Below are positions 1 to 11,204 of a stretch of 64,000 bases of DNA, piece after piece. The notes below the pieces were generated by a model. It was given only the letters and a program-made list of their open reading frames with translations, was not told the DNA's origin and did no database searches. The stretch covers positions 248,001-312,000 of the forward strand of contig ML996688.1 in NCBI GenBank assembly GCA_010356995.1, read 5' to 3'. Within the stretch, counting starts at the first letter, position 1, and each line of letters opens with the position of its first letter. The translations under genes were made by a program, and so were the position numbers. This DNA comes from Trichodelitschia bisporula (lineage: Eukaryota > Ascomycota > Dothideomycetes > Phaeotrichales > Phaeotrichaceae).

Positions 1-334
1 AGGAATTCATCAATAGTTATTTTCTATCCACTTCGTAAAAGTCATAAGCCACCGAGCAGTAGCAAGGGTATCAGAGCATCGCTTCATCTGTTGCGCCATC
101 TCAGCATCCGGAAACACGCCATGTTATTAATGAGAAAAGAAGAAGGTGGACAGCTTCCAGTGGAGTACCAGTTGAAATCCACAAGCCGTCGTCGCTCAAA
201 CAAGCGCCGAACAAAGTACACTCGGCAGCCGGATGCTGAACTCGGCGGCTCATTGCACAAGATCCGCCGGCACACGCCCAAGGTGAACTCCACGGCCACG
301 AATCGAGCCACGTCGTCGCGCCACCGAAGCCATT
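1..334. other. 3' flank of the transcription factor gene
   Basis: No independent gene is visible here. Positions 292-336 are one copy of a 45-bp tandem duplication whose second copy (337-381) forms the last codons of the neighbouring gene. The remainder looks like 3' UTR or intergenic DNA. Confidence 0.5.
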
Positions 335-381
335 TTACGGCCACGAATCGAGCCCCGTCGTCGTGCCACCGAAGCCATTGA
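292..381. repeat. 45-bp tandem duplication at the 3' end of the regulator gene
   Basis: Copies at 292-336 and 337-381 differ at about four positions. The stop codon of the transcription factor (335-337 on the complement) lies exactly across the junction of the two copies, so the duplication itself supplies the stop. Confidence 0.85.
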
Positions 382-2684
382 GATACCACCCCATTGGATC
401 GAAGAAATCATAACTAGTCGCGTAAGCCATATCACTGTCACCACTCAGAGGCATGCCAAACCCGCCAAAGCTGGTCATGCCAAGCTCGTTGGGGTCACCA
501 GTGAGGCTACTCGAGGGCCGCCGACCATTCGAAAATGAGCCCCGATGAGTGGCGACCGGACTTGTTGGATTCTTGACCGCCGTGTCGAGCTTTTCCGTGC
601 GCACTTTGCCCTGCAGCTCGTCCTTCCACCGCCATATGCTGTCGAAAACATGGGACATGCTCATCCGATAGCGGCGCTTGAGAGTGAGGCTGGCGTCTGG
701 TTCACCGGGAGGTCTGGAGTCGGGGCCCTGTCCGCTGTCGATGCGCTCGGCGTCCGCCTTCCACATTTGGGCGAAGACTTCCGCCAGGCGCTGTGGGAGG
801 TCGTTCGTCTTCACGCTCATCTGACGGATTGCCGTTATGCCGTCCCCAAATAGCCCTTCGCCAACTTCGCGGTCCACATGTTCTGCAAACCCGAATGTCG
901 AGTTCAAAAGCTTCAGCAAGGCAACCGCTGCAGCAATCATAATCTGCATGACGTAGTTTGGTGCATACCGAAGATCAACAGGGCAGTTGAGAGCGCATAC
1001 GATAGTTGCCTTGGCAGCCAGATAGAGCTCTTCCAAGTCCAATTGATATCTGGGTGAGCTCGGGTCATCGAAGAAGACATGCAGTCGCAGGTGAAGTTGG
1101 GCCGCGTGGAAGTAGAGGCGATCGATATCTGGCAGGTTTTAGAAAAGCACTTCATGCAGAGGAGAACTTACGGTCGTTAAGGTCCACGGTGCTCTCGAGT
1201 TGCTGAATAGTAGGGGCCAGCATGGATGCTTTGAGTTGTATTGACGGCTCTTCTACCATGGACTGGGGGTGCTGTTGTGGGCTGTAAACTTCCTGAGTGA
1301 TTCGGTTTACAAACTTCTCAATCTCAAGGCGTGTATGAAGGTAGTTGAAAACGCGGTACTGCTCCGCGGAGCCATCCAAAGGTGCATTCAAAGTAGCATC
1401 GTAGACTGTATCCGGTGGCTGACCATAGCCTGTCGACACGTTCTGAGCTACCAGGTTGCATGCAGCCCATGTTCGAAGTCTGTCAGTAATGTCCTCAGCG
1501 CGCAGCTGCACCCGGGTTCGGGAGAAGTCCATAGGGTGGGAGGGTCGGTGAAGGCCCAGTTGCATTGCGAACTTCATCATAATTCCAGAAAATGGAAAGG
1601 ACATGTCCGCGGTGGTACTGCTAACAGGGAGTGGCCAGGTGCACAGTAAGCAGAGGGCTTTCACGACATAGTGATTGCTGGGAGGCCGAACAATCATCTC
1701 CTTGACGAGTATGTTGTAGTGTGGCGCGAGGCGCCCAAACAAGGTACGATCCTCTTCAAAGTGGCGAGCGGCGATGACAATGACGGTCCAGAAGAGGATT
1801 TCGCTTCGTTCAAAGACAGAATCTGGGGTATCATGTTCCTTATCAAGAATTCGAAGGAAGAGATGGTACTTGTCGAAATACTCATCCCAAAGGCGGGTCA
1901 GCAGCTCCCCAAAGAGAGTTACATCACCAAGCTGCTTGGTGCGGCCCATTGGACTGGCTCTATTCGCAGGTGCGCTTTCATGGCCCTGCTTGAGATTGAG
2001 TAGAAGAACAGCATCATGTGAAGATTCGTCCCTCGGTGTGCCAGCCGGTTCTGAAAACGGTGTCGACTCATCGACTTGACGCCGAATAAATCCCCGGTAA
2101 GGCTCCACCGGCGCTTGCTCTCTGTAAGAAGCCAAGAGCCTTGTCAGCTCTTCGTTTCTCCTTGCGAGCATCTCGTTGTTGCGTTCCAGTTCCGCTTGTT
2201 GTGATCTCTTCCCGACCCGCTTGAAGTCGGCGGTAATTTCACATCTGAGCTCATGTTTACGACACCGATCGCAGTCTTTCCACGGACTTTCTATGACATT
2301 GCATTTTAACTAAGAGGCTTAGTATATGAGTGATCAATTCTTGAAAAGAAAACACACTTTCTGTTGCCGGCATTGGTTGCAGGCGCGTTTAGTGCCCGCT
2401 GATCGAGCCTTGCGACTAGAGCCATTGCGCTGGAGGTCGGTATCCTCATCATCGAAGCCATTATCACTGAGGGACAGTCTTTGGTCGTGGTCGATGACGG
2501 TGGAGAGCTTCCGCTTCTTGTTAGGCTTCGGGGTGGTGTGGGGTTGAACTGGCGGTGGAGGGCTACCAGCAACCTTGTGCTCGAGTGACTCGGCAAAGGC
2601 AGCATGGGCCAGCGAAGGTGGCGGGCTCTGGAAGGCAGCAATTGGATCTTGCGATTGGGGGGTCAGGAGGTTTGAACCATCCAT
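335..2684 (-). CDS. Zn(II)2Cys6 transcription factor (Leu3/War1-like)
   Basis: Nuclear DNA-binding regulator. Exons on the minus strand: 2684-2358, 2309-1172, 1128-335 (introns of 48 and 43 bp), giving about 752 residues. The zinc cluster spans the first intron: CNQCRQQK before it and LKCNVIES after it, with spacing C-x2-C-x6-C-x9-C-x2-C-x6-C at roughly residues 102-132. A basic linker (KRVGKRSQQ) and a short heptad-like ELERNNEMLARRNEELTR dimerisation segment follow, the arrangement seen in Leu3, War1 and related regulators. The middle is the alpha-helical fungal-specific middle homology region. The N-terminus before the cluster is acidic and serine/proline rich. I chose the ATG at 2684; an upstream in-frame extension exists but looks non-coding. 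Target genes cannot be read from sequence. It faces proline dehydrogenase across a 1.1-kb divergent promoter, which by itself is not evidence of regulation. Confidence 0.85.
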
Positions 2685-3794
2685 GATGCTGCCACGGGGG
2701 GGTAGATGGCAAAGAAGATGACTCCGGTGTCGGTGGAAGAGAGCAATGGGATGAGATTGTGCGACTTGCGAGAACGGGGCATTGGGGCGGGGTCTTGTCA
2801 GTGTGGGAGGTGGGTGGGGCAGGGGTCGACGGCATTGGCAGTCAAAAGATGCCTGCACGCCTCATCAACGCCCCGAGTCCGACAAGGTCGGGTTGCATTC
2901 CCGTTCGAGTCCGCAATCCTGTCTCCCATTGTTTAATTGATGGTGGGGTTGAGGTAGGAAACCGAGGCTGGATGAGGATCACCGGAACCATCATCGTTGC
3001 TCTTCGAATTCCAACGGAAGGACAGTTCGACGTGCCGGTAAATCGGGGATGAGAGTGTTGCAATGGCAGATGGCGGAGAAGAATGGCGTCTTCGAAGTAC
3101 CGACCACCGGGCAATCTTCAAGAATGATACTGGCATAAATGTCGTTCCTCGGATCTTGCCGATTCGTTGACTACTGCATGTTGGTCTCTGCTTGTTGTCG
3201 CCGGACTGCTATCCTACAGTAACTTAAAGGCCTAAGCTCGATCAGCTATTATAACCCTGGACCTTAACGCTGCGGAGCAAACTAAGCCCTCTCTCGGTTA
3301 TCTGCGGTATCCCCACATCTCTACTTAATGCGGGAGCTTGTGGACGTCTGGTGGCCGCCTGTGTGGCGTGTGGAGATCCCGTGAGCTGCTTGCGACCTGT
3401 TTGTCATTTCTACCGACGGGCTCCGCAACAACACCTACCGAATCACTGCTGCCGAACGCTTCAAACTAGGCAAGGCTTATCCAATGGCCGCCTTCCAAGC
3501 ATGGACTGGACGTCGCGCATCGCTTATCAGGCGAAGGTGATGGAGAAGAGCAAGGAGCGCTTGCTACCGACGATAACCGCGTCGCATGCATGTTATCATC
3601 GCTCTTGTCAAAGGACCGGAATAAATGGAGGACAGCGTCCCCTCTGAATCCAAAGAACAAAGAAGCGACGTCTTATCCTCTAGTTCTACTTCCGCTCTGT
3701 GCTTCCCTTGCTTCACTGCCCTCCCCCCTTTATTCGTGTTCCTGTTTGGAGCTCAAGACCATTACCCCGCAAAAGCTACCCCGCTGTCCGCGTC
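2685..3794. promoter_or_regulatory. Divergent intergenic region, regulator / proline dehydrogenase
   Basis: 1.1 kb between two divergent start codons. No gene or RNA is recognised. It must hold both promoters. A C/T-rich stretch near 3,700-3,790 directly precedes the proline dehydrogenase start, as is common in fungal core promoters. Confidence 0.5.
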
Positions 3795-5268
3795 ATGAAC
3801 GCACGGCTCCTTCCCCATTCCCGCCCCTTACGAATCTCTGTCAAATCTTCCTATCTTCGAAGTGCAAGACGAACAGTCCATTCCACTAGACGAGCGCAAG
3901 CCATCGTATCGGCGGCGCCTGAGCTTCAGAATGTCCAGCCTCCATCGAGCCAGCGTCCGACGAGCCATCCGGCAACCCTCTCCATTCTCCCGACCTCATC
4001 CGTCCTCCGAACTTACATCATAACTCGCATGACATCATCCCCATTTCTACTCAACGCATGCTTCGCCGTGCTCACACGCATGATCGAGTCCAAATCGACC
4101 ATCTTCAATGTAGACAAGAACCCGCTGCTTCGGTACCTCTTCAAGCGGACATTCTACGCCCAGTTTTGTGCCGGAGAAAACAAGGCCGAAGTGCAGCAGA
4201 CTATTGAACGCGTCAGGGGAACCGGGTTCAATGGGGTCATCTTGGAATACGCCCTCGAGGTCCTGAAAGGTGGTGATAGCTCCGAAGCAAGGGCTGCGCA
4301 GGAGATTGCGGCCTGGAGAAAGGGGATGCTGGAAACGGTAGATATGGCCAAAAGCGGCGACTTCGTGGCACTGAAGTAAGGTCGGCACGTAGCGTGGACA
4401 TAAGTGATGCTGATCGCGGAACAGGTGGTCCGGCCTCGGTATTCAAGCTCTTCAGTTGCTCAAAGCCAACCAGCCGGCAACGAAGCCCATGTGGGATGCG
4501 ATCATCGAGACATGCGCCCTGGCGGCGAAGAAAGGCGTTTATATGCTACCGGGAGCCGAGGAAGAGAACATGAACGACGGGATCGACTCATGGAGTTTGG
4601 CACTCGAGAAGAAGTACAACAGAGAAGCGCCTGGGAAGGCGATCGTCTACAATACATACCAGGCCTACCTGCGGTCCACTCCTGCGAAGCTGGCAAAACA
4701 TCTGGCGGAGGCGCAGCGTGATGGCTACACGCTGGGTGTGAAGATGGTGCGCGGCGCCTACATGGCCTCGGAGCCGCCATCCAGAATATGGAGTTCAAAG
4801 GAGGAGACGGACAAGATATATGACGCGTTGGTGGAAGCTCTGCTCAAGCGCCAGTACAACGATATCCTCATGCCTGCCCCTGGCGCCACTGCCTCAAACT
4901 TTCCGCAGGCTAGTTTGATGATCGCTTCGCACAATGCCGAATCCATCCAGAAGGCTCAGGAAATCCGCAATGGCCAGGCTAAGCGCGGAGAGCCGTCAAT
5001 CGAGTGCTACTATGCCCAACTACAGGGCATGGCAGACGAGGTGAGCTGCGAGTTGGTGCAGGAAAGCAGGTCACCCGCAACCCATGAGAAAACGGTTCCG
5101 CCCAAGGCGTATAAGTGCGCCACCTGGGGAACGGTTGGAGAGTGTCTGGCGTTCCTGATCCGGCGGGCTGCTGAGAACAAAGACGCCGCAGGACGGACAA
5201 TGATGACGCGTAAAGCCATGGCACAGGAGTTGATCAGGCGGACGAAGGCGCTGGTTGGGTTGGCGTAG
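3795..5268 (+). CDS. PUT1: Proline dehydrogenase, mitochondrial (PRODH)
   Basis: FAD enzyme that oxidises proline to pyrroline-5-carboxylate and passes electrons to the respiratory chain; first step of proline use. Exons 3795-4375 and 4425-5268 (49-bp intron GTAAGG...ACAG) encode 474 residues. The N-terminus is rich in Arg/Ser without acidic residues, as in a mitochondrial presequence. Conserved barrel segments are visible: GFNGVILEYALEVLKGG, VKMVRGAYMASE in the middle, the SHNAES strand, the QLQGMADEVS segment, and a C-terminal YKCATWGTVGECLAFLIRRA helix that fits the substrate-lid RRxxEN region. Length fits fungal PRODH. The gene stands alone: no P5C dehydrogenase or proline permease lies nearby, unlike the prn cluster of Aspergillus. 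Confidence 0.93.
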
Positions 5269-5931
5269 GAAATACCTGAGTCCACCCTAGAGTTCGGAGA
5301 ATGGTATAAGCTGGATATTGTATATGCTGAGGTCTCTGGAAGGTTATTAGACTGCAGCAATTAATGCGCGAACCGCGTCCTTGGTGCTTGGTTGGTCAAA
5401 GAGGTGATACGCTGTGACCATATTTTGACTTGCATCATCCCGGCCGGTGAGTGGCTCGGCCCGCTGGATGGGGTCGGCTTTAAGTTGATCGAAACTGCAA
5501 ACCTTAAATCGAGGACGAACAAAATCCTGTCTTTTTCACTACCAACTCCTTGTCTTGATCGTGTAGAAATATACACACTGATTTGATTGATAAGTCCGAA
5601 GCACTTGCGACACTAGCAATCTGTTGATTTAATCCGATCGCGACGGCAGCCTACGCGGGGGATTTGTCAACGTCTTCCACCATCAAATAACATCCTTTCT
5701 TTCGCGAAGACATCCAACTGGACTGGAGGCGGATAGAATCCAGCATACCGCAAAGATATCCTGATCAATTTGGGTTGCACTGAGCACAATCTCCAAATCG
5801 AGTTTGAGAAGAGAGAAGAAATTTTCTATCACGCCTTTCCGACCCCAACGGACACAGCTTCCACTTGCACCAGCAAAGAAGCAATAGTCGAAAGGAATTT
5901 TCTAGGCGCGCTGCGCCTTAAAGGCTTCGCC
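5269..5931. other. Intergenic region before TRM6
   Basis: About 660 bp. A frame in line with TRM6 is open from 5770 but has no convincing conserved residues before the chosen ATG, so it is treated as promoter/5' UTR. Nothing else recognised. Confidence 0.4.
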
Positions 5932-7745
5932 ATGCAAACTCACATCCGGTCGAAGGACCAGATAGTCCTTGCCCTCCCGTCCGGTCTGCTCAAGATTTTG
6001 GAGATCCAACCTCACACGTACGTTGACTAGCTGAGTGAGCACTCACTTCCATCTCCCTCTTTGCTCCCAGTGAGGTATTCTCACACCGGAGCAGAAATAT
6101 CAGCATCGGCAAGTTCGGCACATTCTCCGCCAACCTCCTCCTGGGCCGGCCATATCATTTCACCTACGAAATCCTTGACCAGCAAGATGGCCAGTCGGAC
6201 TCGCAGCTCCGCGTTGTACCGCCGTCGGAGCTTAATGCCGAGTCATTAGCCGATGTGGTCCCCACGCCTAACGAATCTCGAGATGAAAAAATTGAGACCG
6301 ATGACGGCTGCGAATTCGAAATCGTGGGCGAGAACGGTGAAGTCATCATGCGCAACAACAGACTCACCATCGACGACCCTTCCCGCCAAGCTCTTACCAT
6401 GGAGGAAATTGAAGAGCTGAAGAAGGCGAGTACGGGCTCGGGCAAAGAGATTGTTGCAAAAATCATGGCAGCTCACTCAGCACTCGAAGAGAAAACATCG
6501 TTCTCGTTGGCCAAGTATACGCTGCGCAAGACGAAGAAGTATATCCGTCGATTTACTGTTCTGCCGCTTGATGTGGGTATGTTATCACAGATCATGCTCG
6601 AAAAGGACCCCTGGAGGATCATGGAGTTGAGAGAAGAGACGCTCGGTCTGATCGCTAGCTGGGCCAACATCCACCACTCGGGGTTTGATGGACTGCATCC
6701 TCTTGAGGGGACCCAAGGAGCAGGACGGTGGCTAGTCCTCGACGACACCGGCGGGTTGGTTGTCGCAGCACTTGCAGAGAGGATGGGAATCCTCTACCCA
6801 ACGGACACATCGGACGACGAGCCAACCACCTCCGACCCAACAACGACCGCCAACAGCCCCGAGCCTGCTCCACGCATCGTCCATCCCCGCACCCAAAGCG
6901 CAACAAACAACACCCTCACTCTCCTCCACTCCAACGCCCAGCCCAACATCTCCCTCCTCAAACACTTCGGCTACGTCTTCGAAGACCCCTCCCCCACCCA
7001 CCCGCTCCACACCCACCTTAAAACCCTAACCTGGCTCCAACTCCTCGACCCGACCGCCGACCAACTCTACCGCGAACCGCCGACCATCCCGGACGAAACC
7101 CTCGCCACGCTCAAGTCCGGCAAGCGCGGTGCCTACCACCGCAAGCGCCGCCGCTGGGAGCGCGTCAAGCGCGTCGCGGATGAGACGGCTGCTGGCGACT
7201 TCGATGGCTTGGTTATGGCGTCCCATATGCAGCCTGCAGGCGTGCTGGCGAAGTTGCTCCCGCTGCTGCGCCGCGGGGCGCCGATTGTTGTTTTTTCACC
7301 TACTGTCGAGCCGCTTACTGAGTTGATGGATTTGTTCTCGCGCGAGCGCAAGGCGGCGTTTGTAAGGGGCGTGCAGGGGCGCGAGCAGGGCGACGGCGCG
7401 CCCCCGTTCGATGAGGCGGATTTCCCAGTTAACCCGACGCTTGTGCTTAATCCGATGTTGCAGACGGCGAGGGCGAGGGAGTGGCAGGTGTTGCCGCATC
7501 GGACGCATCCCATGATGACGAGTAAGGGTGGTGCTGAGGGGTTCTTGTTTACTGGGACGAGGGTTGAGCCTGCTGAGGGGCGGGTAGAGGCGAGGGGGAA
7601 GTTTCAGAAGCGGAGGAAGGTGGCGGCGGGGGACGTGTCGGGAGCTGTGAAGGAGGCGAACAGCGCCCTCAAGGAGGCGGACGAAGCCATCAAGGTGTCG
7701 GAGATGGTGGACGAGGGGCGGGACACGTATGAGGATCTGAAATAG
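5932..7745 (+). CDS. TRM6: tRNA (adenine58-N1)-methyltransferase non-catalytic subunit Trm6
   Basis: Partner of the catalytic subunit Trm61 in the nuclear complex that makes m1A58 in tRNA, including initiator tRNA (yeast Gcd10). Exons 5932-6017 and 6095-7745 (77-bp intron GTACGT...GCAG) give 578 residues. The first exon carries the family N-terminus (VLALPSGLLKILEIQPHT); the second opens with the diagnostic ISIGKFGTFSANLLLGRPY. Further family segments are LTMEEIEELKKASTGSGKEI, FSLAKYTLRKTKKYIRRFT and GAGRWLVLDDTGGLVVAA. Oddity: the frame ends at TAG 7743-7745 yet stays open for another 45 codons to TAA at 7881-7883 with a charged, coding-like sequence, and the consensus donor GTAAGT overlaps that TAA. 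A 51-bp in-frame segment 7695-7745 (GTG...TAG) could in principle be an intron removing the stop. It converges on RFC3. Confidence 0.9.
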
Positions 7746-7883
7746 GCGGAGAGGACCGTCAGGGAGGCGCTGCGGGCCGTCGGGGAGATGCCGGCGATCA
7801 CAGAAGAGGGCTACGAGATGTCTATGGATATGACGGAAGAGGAGAAGCTCGTCGACGAGGCGTCGGAGATTAGAAACGAGTAA
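7746..7883 (+). other. Coding-like tail in frame with TRM6 behind its stop codon
   Basis: Forty-five codons in the TRM6 frame with composition like the preceding exon: acidic and Ala/Glu rich, including the stretches GEMPAITEEGYEMSMDMTEE and EKLVDEASEIRNE. It ends at TAA, which overlaps a perfect GTAAGT donor, so a further exon cannot be excluded. Could be a true C-terminus reached by splicing or read-through, or a recently truncated tail. Confidence 0.5.
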
Positions 7884-8094
7884 GTACGGGATGTTTGTGG
7901 ATGCAAAGGAGTAGGGAGTACCTCTCATGTACCACAACACCCTGAAAATGCTACTGTAACTGTGGGTAAGATGGAGTTATCGAAAACATGGAAGCAAGAC
8001 TGTATCATTAGCAGCAATGAGTGCGGCCGACATGCACGTGGATTCAAGCATTATCATTGCGCCTTGCCACACGACCTAACGCCCTATCACCACT

Positions 8095-9420
8095 CTACCG
8101 CCCCTTCCCATTCGTAATCATCTCACTCCCCGTCCGAATAACCCCCACCACAGCCCCCGACTGAATCGTCTCACTCCCCCCCCCACTAAGCCTATACTCA
8201 ATATCCGCCAACCCCTCCAACCACGTAATCCGCGTCTGCGCAGGCACATCTAGCTCGTTAAGCTGATCCGCAAGCGAAGTCAGGATATCCGCCAGCGCCA
8301 GCCCCTTCGACGTCTTCAGCTGGTTGACCAGCATCACGCAGGCCGTGACGTCGGGCGTCGAGAGGAGCGTGTCGCGGATGGCACGGATGTCCGATGGGTG
8401 CGGCGAGGCTATGCACTCGTACACCGTCGCCTCGGTGATGACGTCCCGCTTTATGGAGGCTGGGTCCGGTGGCGGTGCGCCCGCCGCGCGCAAAGGCGTG
8501 CTGCTCGCGTGGCAGGCCTGCAGGACGTTCAGGGCGCGGCGCATGTCACCGCGGGACAGCCGGACAAGCGCGTCGGTGGCGGGGGGATCGATGTTAACCT
8601 TCTCCTCGGTGATGACGCGGTCGACCAGCCTCCGAATATCCGGTTCCTTAAGAGGAGAGAAGCGGAAGCGCGTGCAGCGGGAGAGGAGCGCGGGGGAGAG
8701 CTTATGGGTGTAGTTAGCGATGATAGCGAAGCGCGTGTTCGCGGTGTATTTCTCCATTATGCGGCGGAGGGCCATTTGTGCAGTGGATGTCATTGCGTCG
8801 GCTTCGTCGAGGATGATGAGTTTGTAGGAGGCGGCGGCGGGTTGGCCGGGGCGAGGCGCGGTGGCGAAGATTTGCTTTGTGCTGCTGAAGGTTTTGATTT
8901 GCTCGCTGAGAGGGTTAGGGATGCGTGGGTGTTATGGGAGGGGAAGGCGTACCGAACGACGTCGATGCCACGATCGTCGGATGCGTTTAGCTCGAGTACC
9001 ATTTGCCGCACATTGTTCTCGCCGTATATCTTCCGCGCCAGGGCGAGGACTGTGGAAGTTTTGCCTGTACCGGGGGGTCCATAGAGGAGTAGGTGAGGCA
9101 GTTTCTACTGCATTTAGCCTCATCCTTCATAGCGTGCGGAGTACGTACGTTTGTGTCGACAAACTTAGTGATTGTAGCGAGGATGTCCTGATGGCCAGAG
9201 ACATCATCGAGCGTGCTAGGGCGATACTTCTCCACCCTGCGACAGGTCAGTCTAGTAACATAAGACTGAGAGAGAGACCGTACCATGGCAGAGTATCCTC
9301 AGCCTGGACTGGGAGGTTCGCCGCAGTCCGCTTTCCCTTTCCGTCGAGGCGTCCAGAGCTGAACTTGATATCTGAGGCGACGGGCTCAATATCCATACCA
9401 TCCTCATCGATGTCCGACAT
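8095..9420 (-). CDS. RFC3: Replication factor C subunit 3 (clamp loader)
   Basis: AAA+ ATPase subunit of the RFC clamp loader, which places PCNA on primer-template junctions in the nucleus; orthologue of yeast Rfc3 and human RFC5. Four exons on the minus strand: 9420-9284, 9236-9149, 9104-8953, 8905-8095, with introns of 44-47 bp; 395 residues. Seen: [17 protein letters not shown] (RFC box II), Walker [31 protein letters not shown], Walker [12 protein letters not shown], the SRC arginine-finger motif in LSRCTRFRF, and [11 protein letters not shown]. Slightly longer than yeast Rfc3 (340) because of a 40-residue N-terminal leader and an Ala/Pro-rich insert near [12 protein letters not shown]. 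It shares a 264-bp divergent promoter with ARPC3. Confidence 0.95.
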
Positions 9421-9684
9421 GGTTGCAATTGTGAAGAAAACCTAAAGATGAAAGACACGAAAAGTTGGCGGCGCTCGTTCACGGCGAGGTCGAACTCGAC
9501 GCGTCGGCACGCGAGGACGTGAAGTGTAATTTATCCCATCTTATCTAATCTCCGCAACGTATCCATCTCAGGCCCTGTCATCACCCTCACCACCACCTCC
9601 AACGTCAGACCCCACAATAAGCTCCCCGCACTCCCATCCCACCACCCTCTCAATTCCCGGACCCGCGCCGGCGCAGTCCTCACC

Positions 9685-10408
9685 ATGCCAGTATGCACAC
9701 CCCAAGCTCCATCCCCTCTCATGTGCCCTCAGCTAAAACCTCCAGGCCTACCATTCCGTCTTCCTCGACGAGCCCAACCAGCAGGTAATCGGCAACTTCG
9801 CCCTCCTCCCCCTCCGAACCCGCACCCGCGGCCCAGCCCTCCAACTCCCGCAACTCGCCCCCCCAACCACCGAAGCCACCATCGATGCCTCGCACGAGAG
9901 CTACGACCCGCTCGACGAAGCGCTCCTGCTCTTCCGCGCGAACACCTTCTTCCGCAACTTCGAGATCAAGGGTCCGGCGGACCGGTTGCTGATCTACGCG
10001 ATCCTGTTTGTGCAGGACTTGATTGGGAAGGTCAAGCCGAGTGAGTGGCTGTCCGGAGTTAGTGGACGAGATGGAAGCTGATGTGTCAGACATGGGCCGG
10101 CGTGATGCGGAAAAGGCCGTTATGAATGTGGCTTTGGATACCAACTTTGCCATCCCAGGCGACGCTGGGTTCCCTCTCAACCAGGCCTTCGAGGCTCCGC
10201 GCGACCGTAATGAGGCGGAGGTGCTGCGTCAGTATTTGATGCAGGTGCGGCAGGAGCTGGCGGTGCGCCTGCTGAACCGTATCTACGCGGATGGAAATGA
10301 GCCGAGCAAGGTACTTTCTTCAAGCCTATTTCGGGATTGCATGGGTGCTAACCGAGACAGTGGTGGTTGAGCTTTACGAAGCGGAAGTTTATGGGCAAGT
10401 CCTTATGA
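9685..10408 (+). CDS. ARC18: Arp2/3 complex subunit 3 (ARPC3, p21-Arc)
   Basis: Structural subunit of the Arp2/3 complex that nucleates branched actin at endocytic patches. Four exons: 9685-9690, 9746-10040, 10090-10310, 10361-10408; 189 residues. The first exon holds only ATG CCA; splicing gives MPAYHSVFLDEPNQQVIGN, the typical fungal start. Family signatures: LLPLRTRTRG, ALLLFRANTFFRNFEIKG, LIYAILFVQDLIGK, DAEKAVMNVALDTNFAIPG and the C-terminal WWLSFTKRKFMGKSL. The micro-exon start is common in this family and easily missed by automatic annotation. Confidence 0.93.
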
Positions 10409-10614
10409 GAGCATAGATGTGGTTGAGAGTAATTGAGCGAGGCAAGTCTGTTGCTGTATGACGTATACCTATCGTCGTGTGGAGTTTTCACCGTGTTTCG
10501 TTTGGCGAAGCTAGATAATGGTTATAAGCCCCCGTGCTCACACTCAATGAAGCAAAACCCATCGCCGGCGTCAGCTTCGATTCCAACTCGGTCTCGCCTC
10601 AACTACTTTTCGTC
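10409..10614. other. Intergenic region before the 5S gene
   Basis: About 200 bp, nothing recognised. Confidence 0.4.
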
Positions 10615-10733
10615 ACATACGGCCATAGATCACAGAAAACACCAGTCCCCGTCTGCTCACTGAAGTTAAGCTGTGAATCGATTGACTAGTAGTTGAGTGG
10701 GTGACCATCAGCGAATCCCAATTGCTGTATGTT
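10615..10733 (+). rRNA. 5S ribosomal RNA (dispersed copy)
   Basis: 119 nt beginning ACATACGGCCATAG and ending GCTGTATGTT, followed by a T5 run that would stop RNA polymerase III. The 5' and 3' ends pair over nine positions (helix I, with one G-U); the position that is A in the Neurospora 5S I recall is G here and is matched by C, a compensating change. Helix II (GATCACAG with CTGTGAATC) also pairs. The internal control region TAGTAGTTGAGTGGGTGACC is present. Helix IV has an A-C mismatch and a G-U wobble, both transitions from the usual sequence, so a slightly degraded copy is possible. Scattered single 5S genes are typical of Pezizomycotina. Confidence 0.9.
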
Positions 10734-11204
10734 TTTGTCTTTTTGGCCTTCCGGGGCGCCAGCCGGGAACTAACGCCTTCCGCCCTGATGATCAGAACGA
10801 ACACTCGACCTTCTTTACAGAGAATTTGCACTTCCGAGCATCGATGAATACATGCTGGTCTTTCAGTCTCTCGACCCCTTCCTGACGTATCCTTCATGCT
10901 CCACCTCACTCCCTGACCAGAAGTACTTGGTCTGCGGAATCTTTTCTGGCTCTTACGACAGTTCAGCAGCACATGATTCAATTGATAGCATGATACCATC
11001 CCGCGGTAGGTTCAATCCCTTCATTCAACGCTAGAGCAGACGCGGTATCTACAAATTGCGAGATGCTATCCAGTGCCCACAAACGCAGGAGCAAAATACA
11101 CATCGTCCCGTCTAGAGGTACGCCACCAGCGCCCTTTTCCAACCTTTTCTGTCATCTCAAACGCTCATCTCGTTGGGTCTCCACTTGCTACTCAACACGC
11201 ACAC
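10734..11204. other. Intergenic region, 5S to mcsA
   Basis: About 470 bp. It contains the pol III T run at the 5S end and the 3' flank of the methylcitrate synthase gene. No further feature recognised. Confidence 0.4.

Noticed and set aside
2880-2935. Possible tRNA because of a GTTCGAGTCC-like B box
   Set aside because: No matching A box, acceptor stem or cloverleaf on either strand.
7296-7940. Open frame of 214 codons on the minus strand
   Set aside because: Antisense to TRM6 and its tail; Arg/Pro/Leu-rich shadow.
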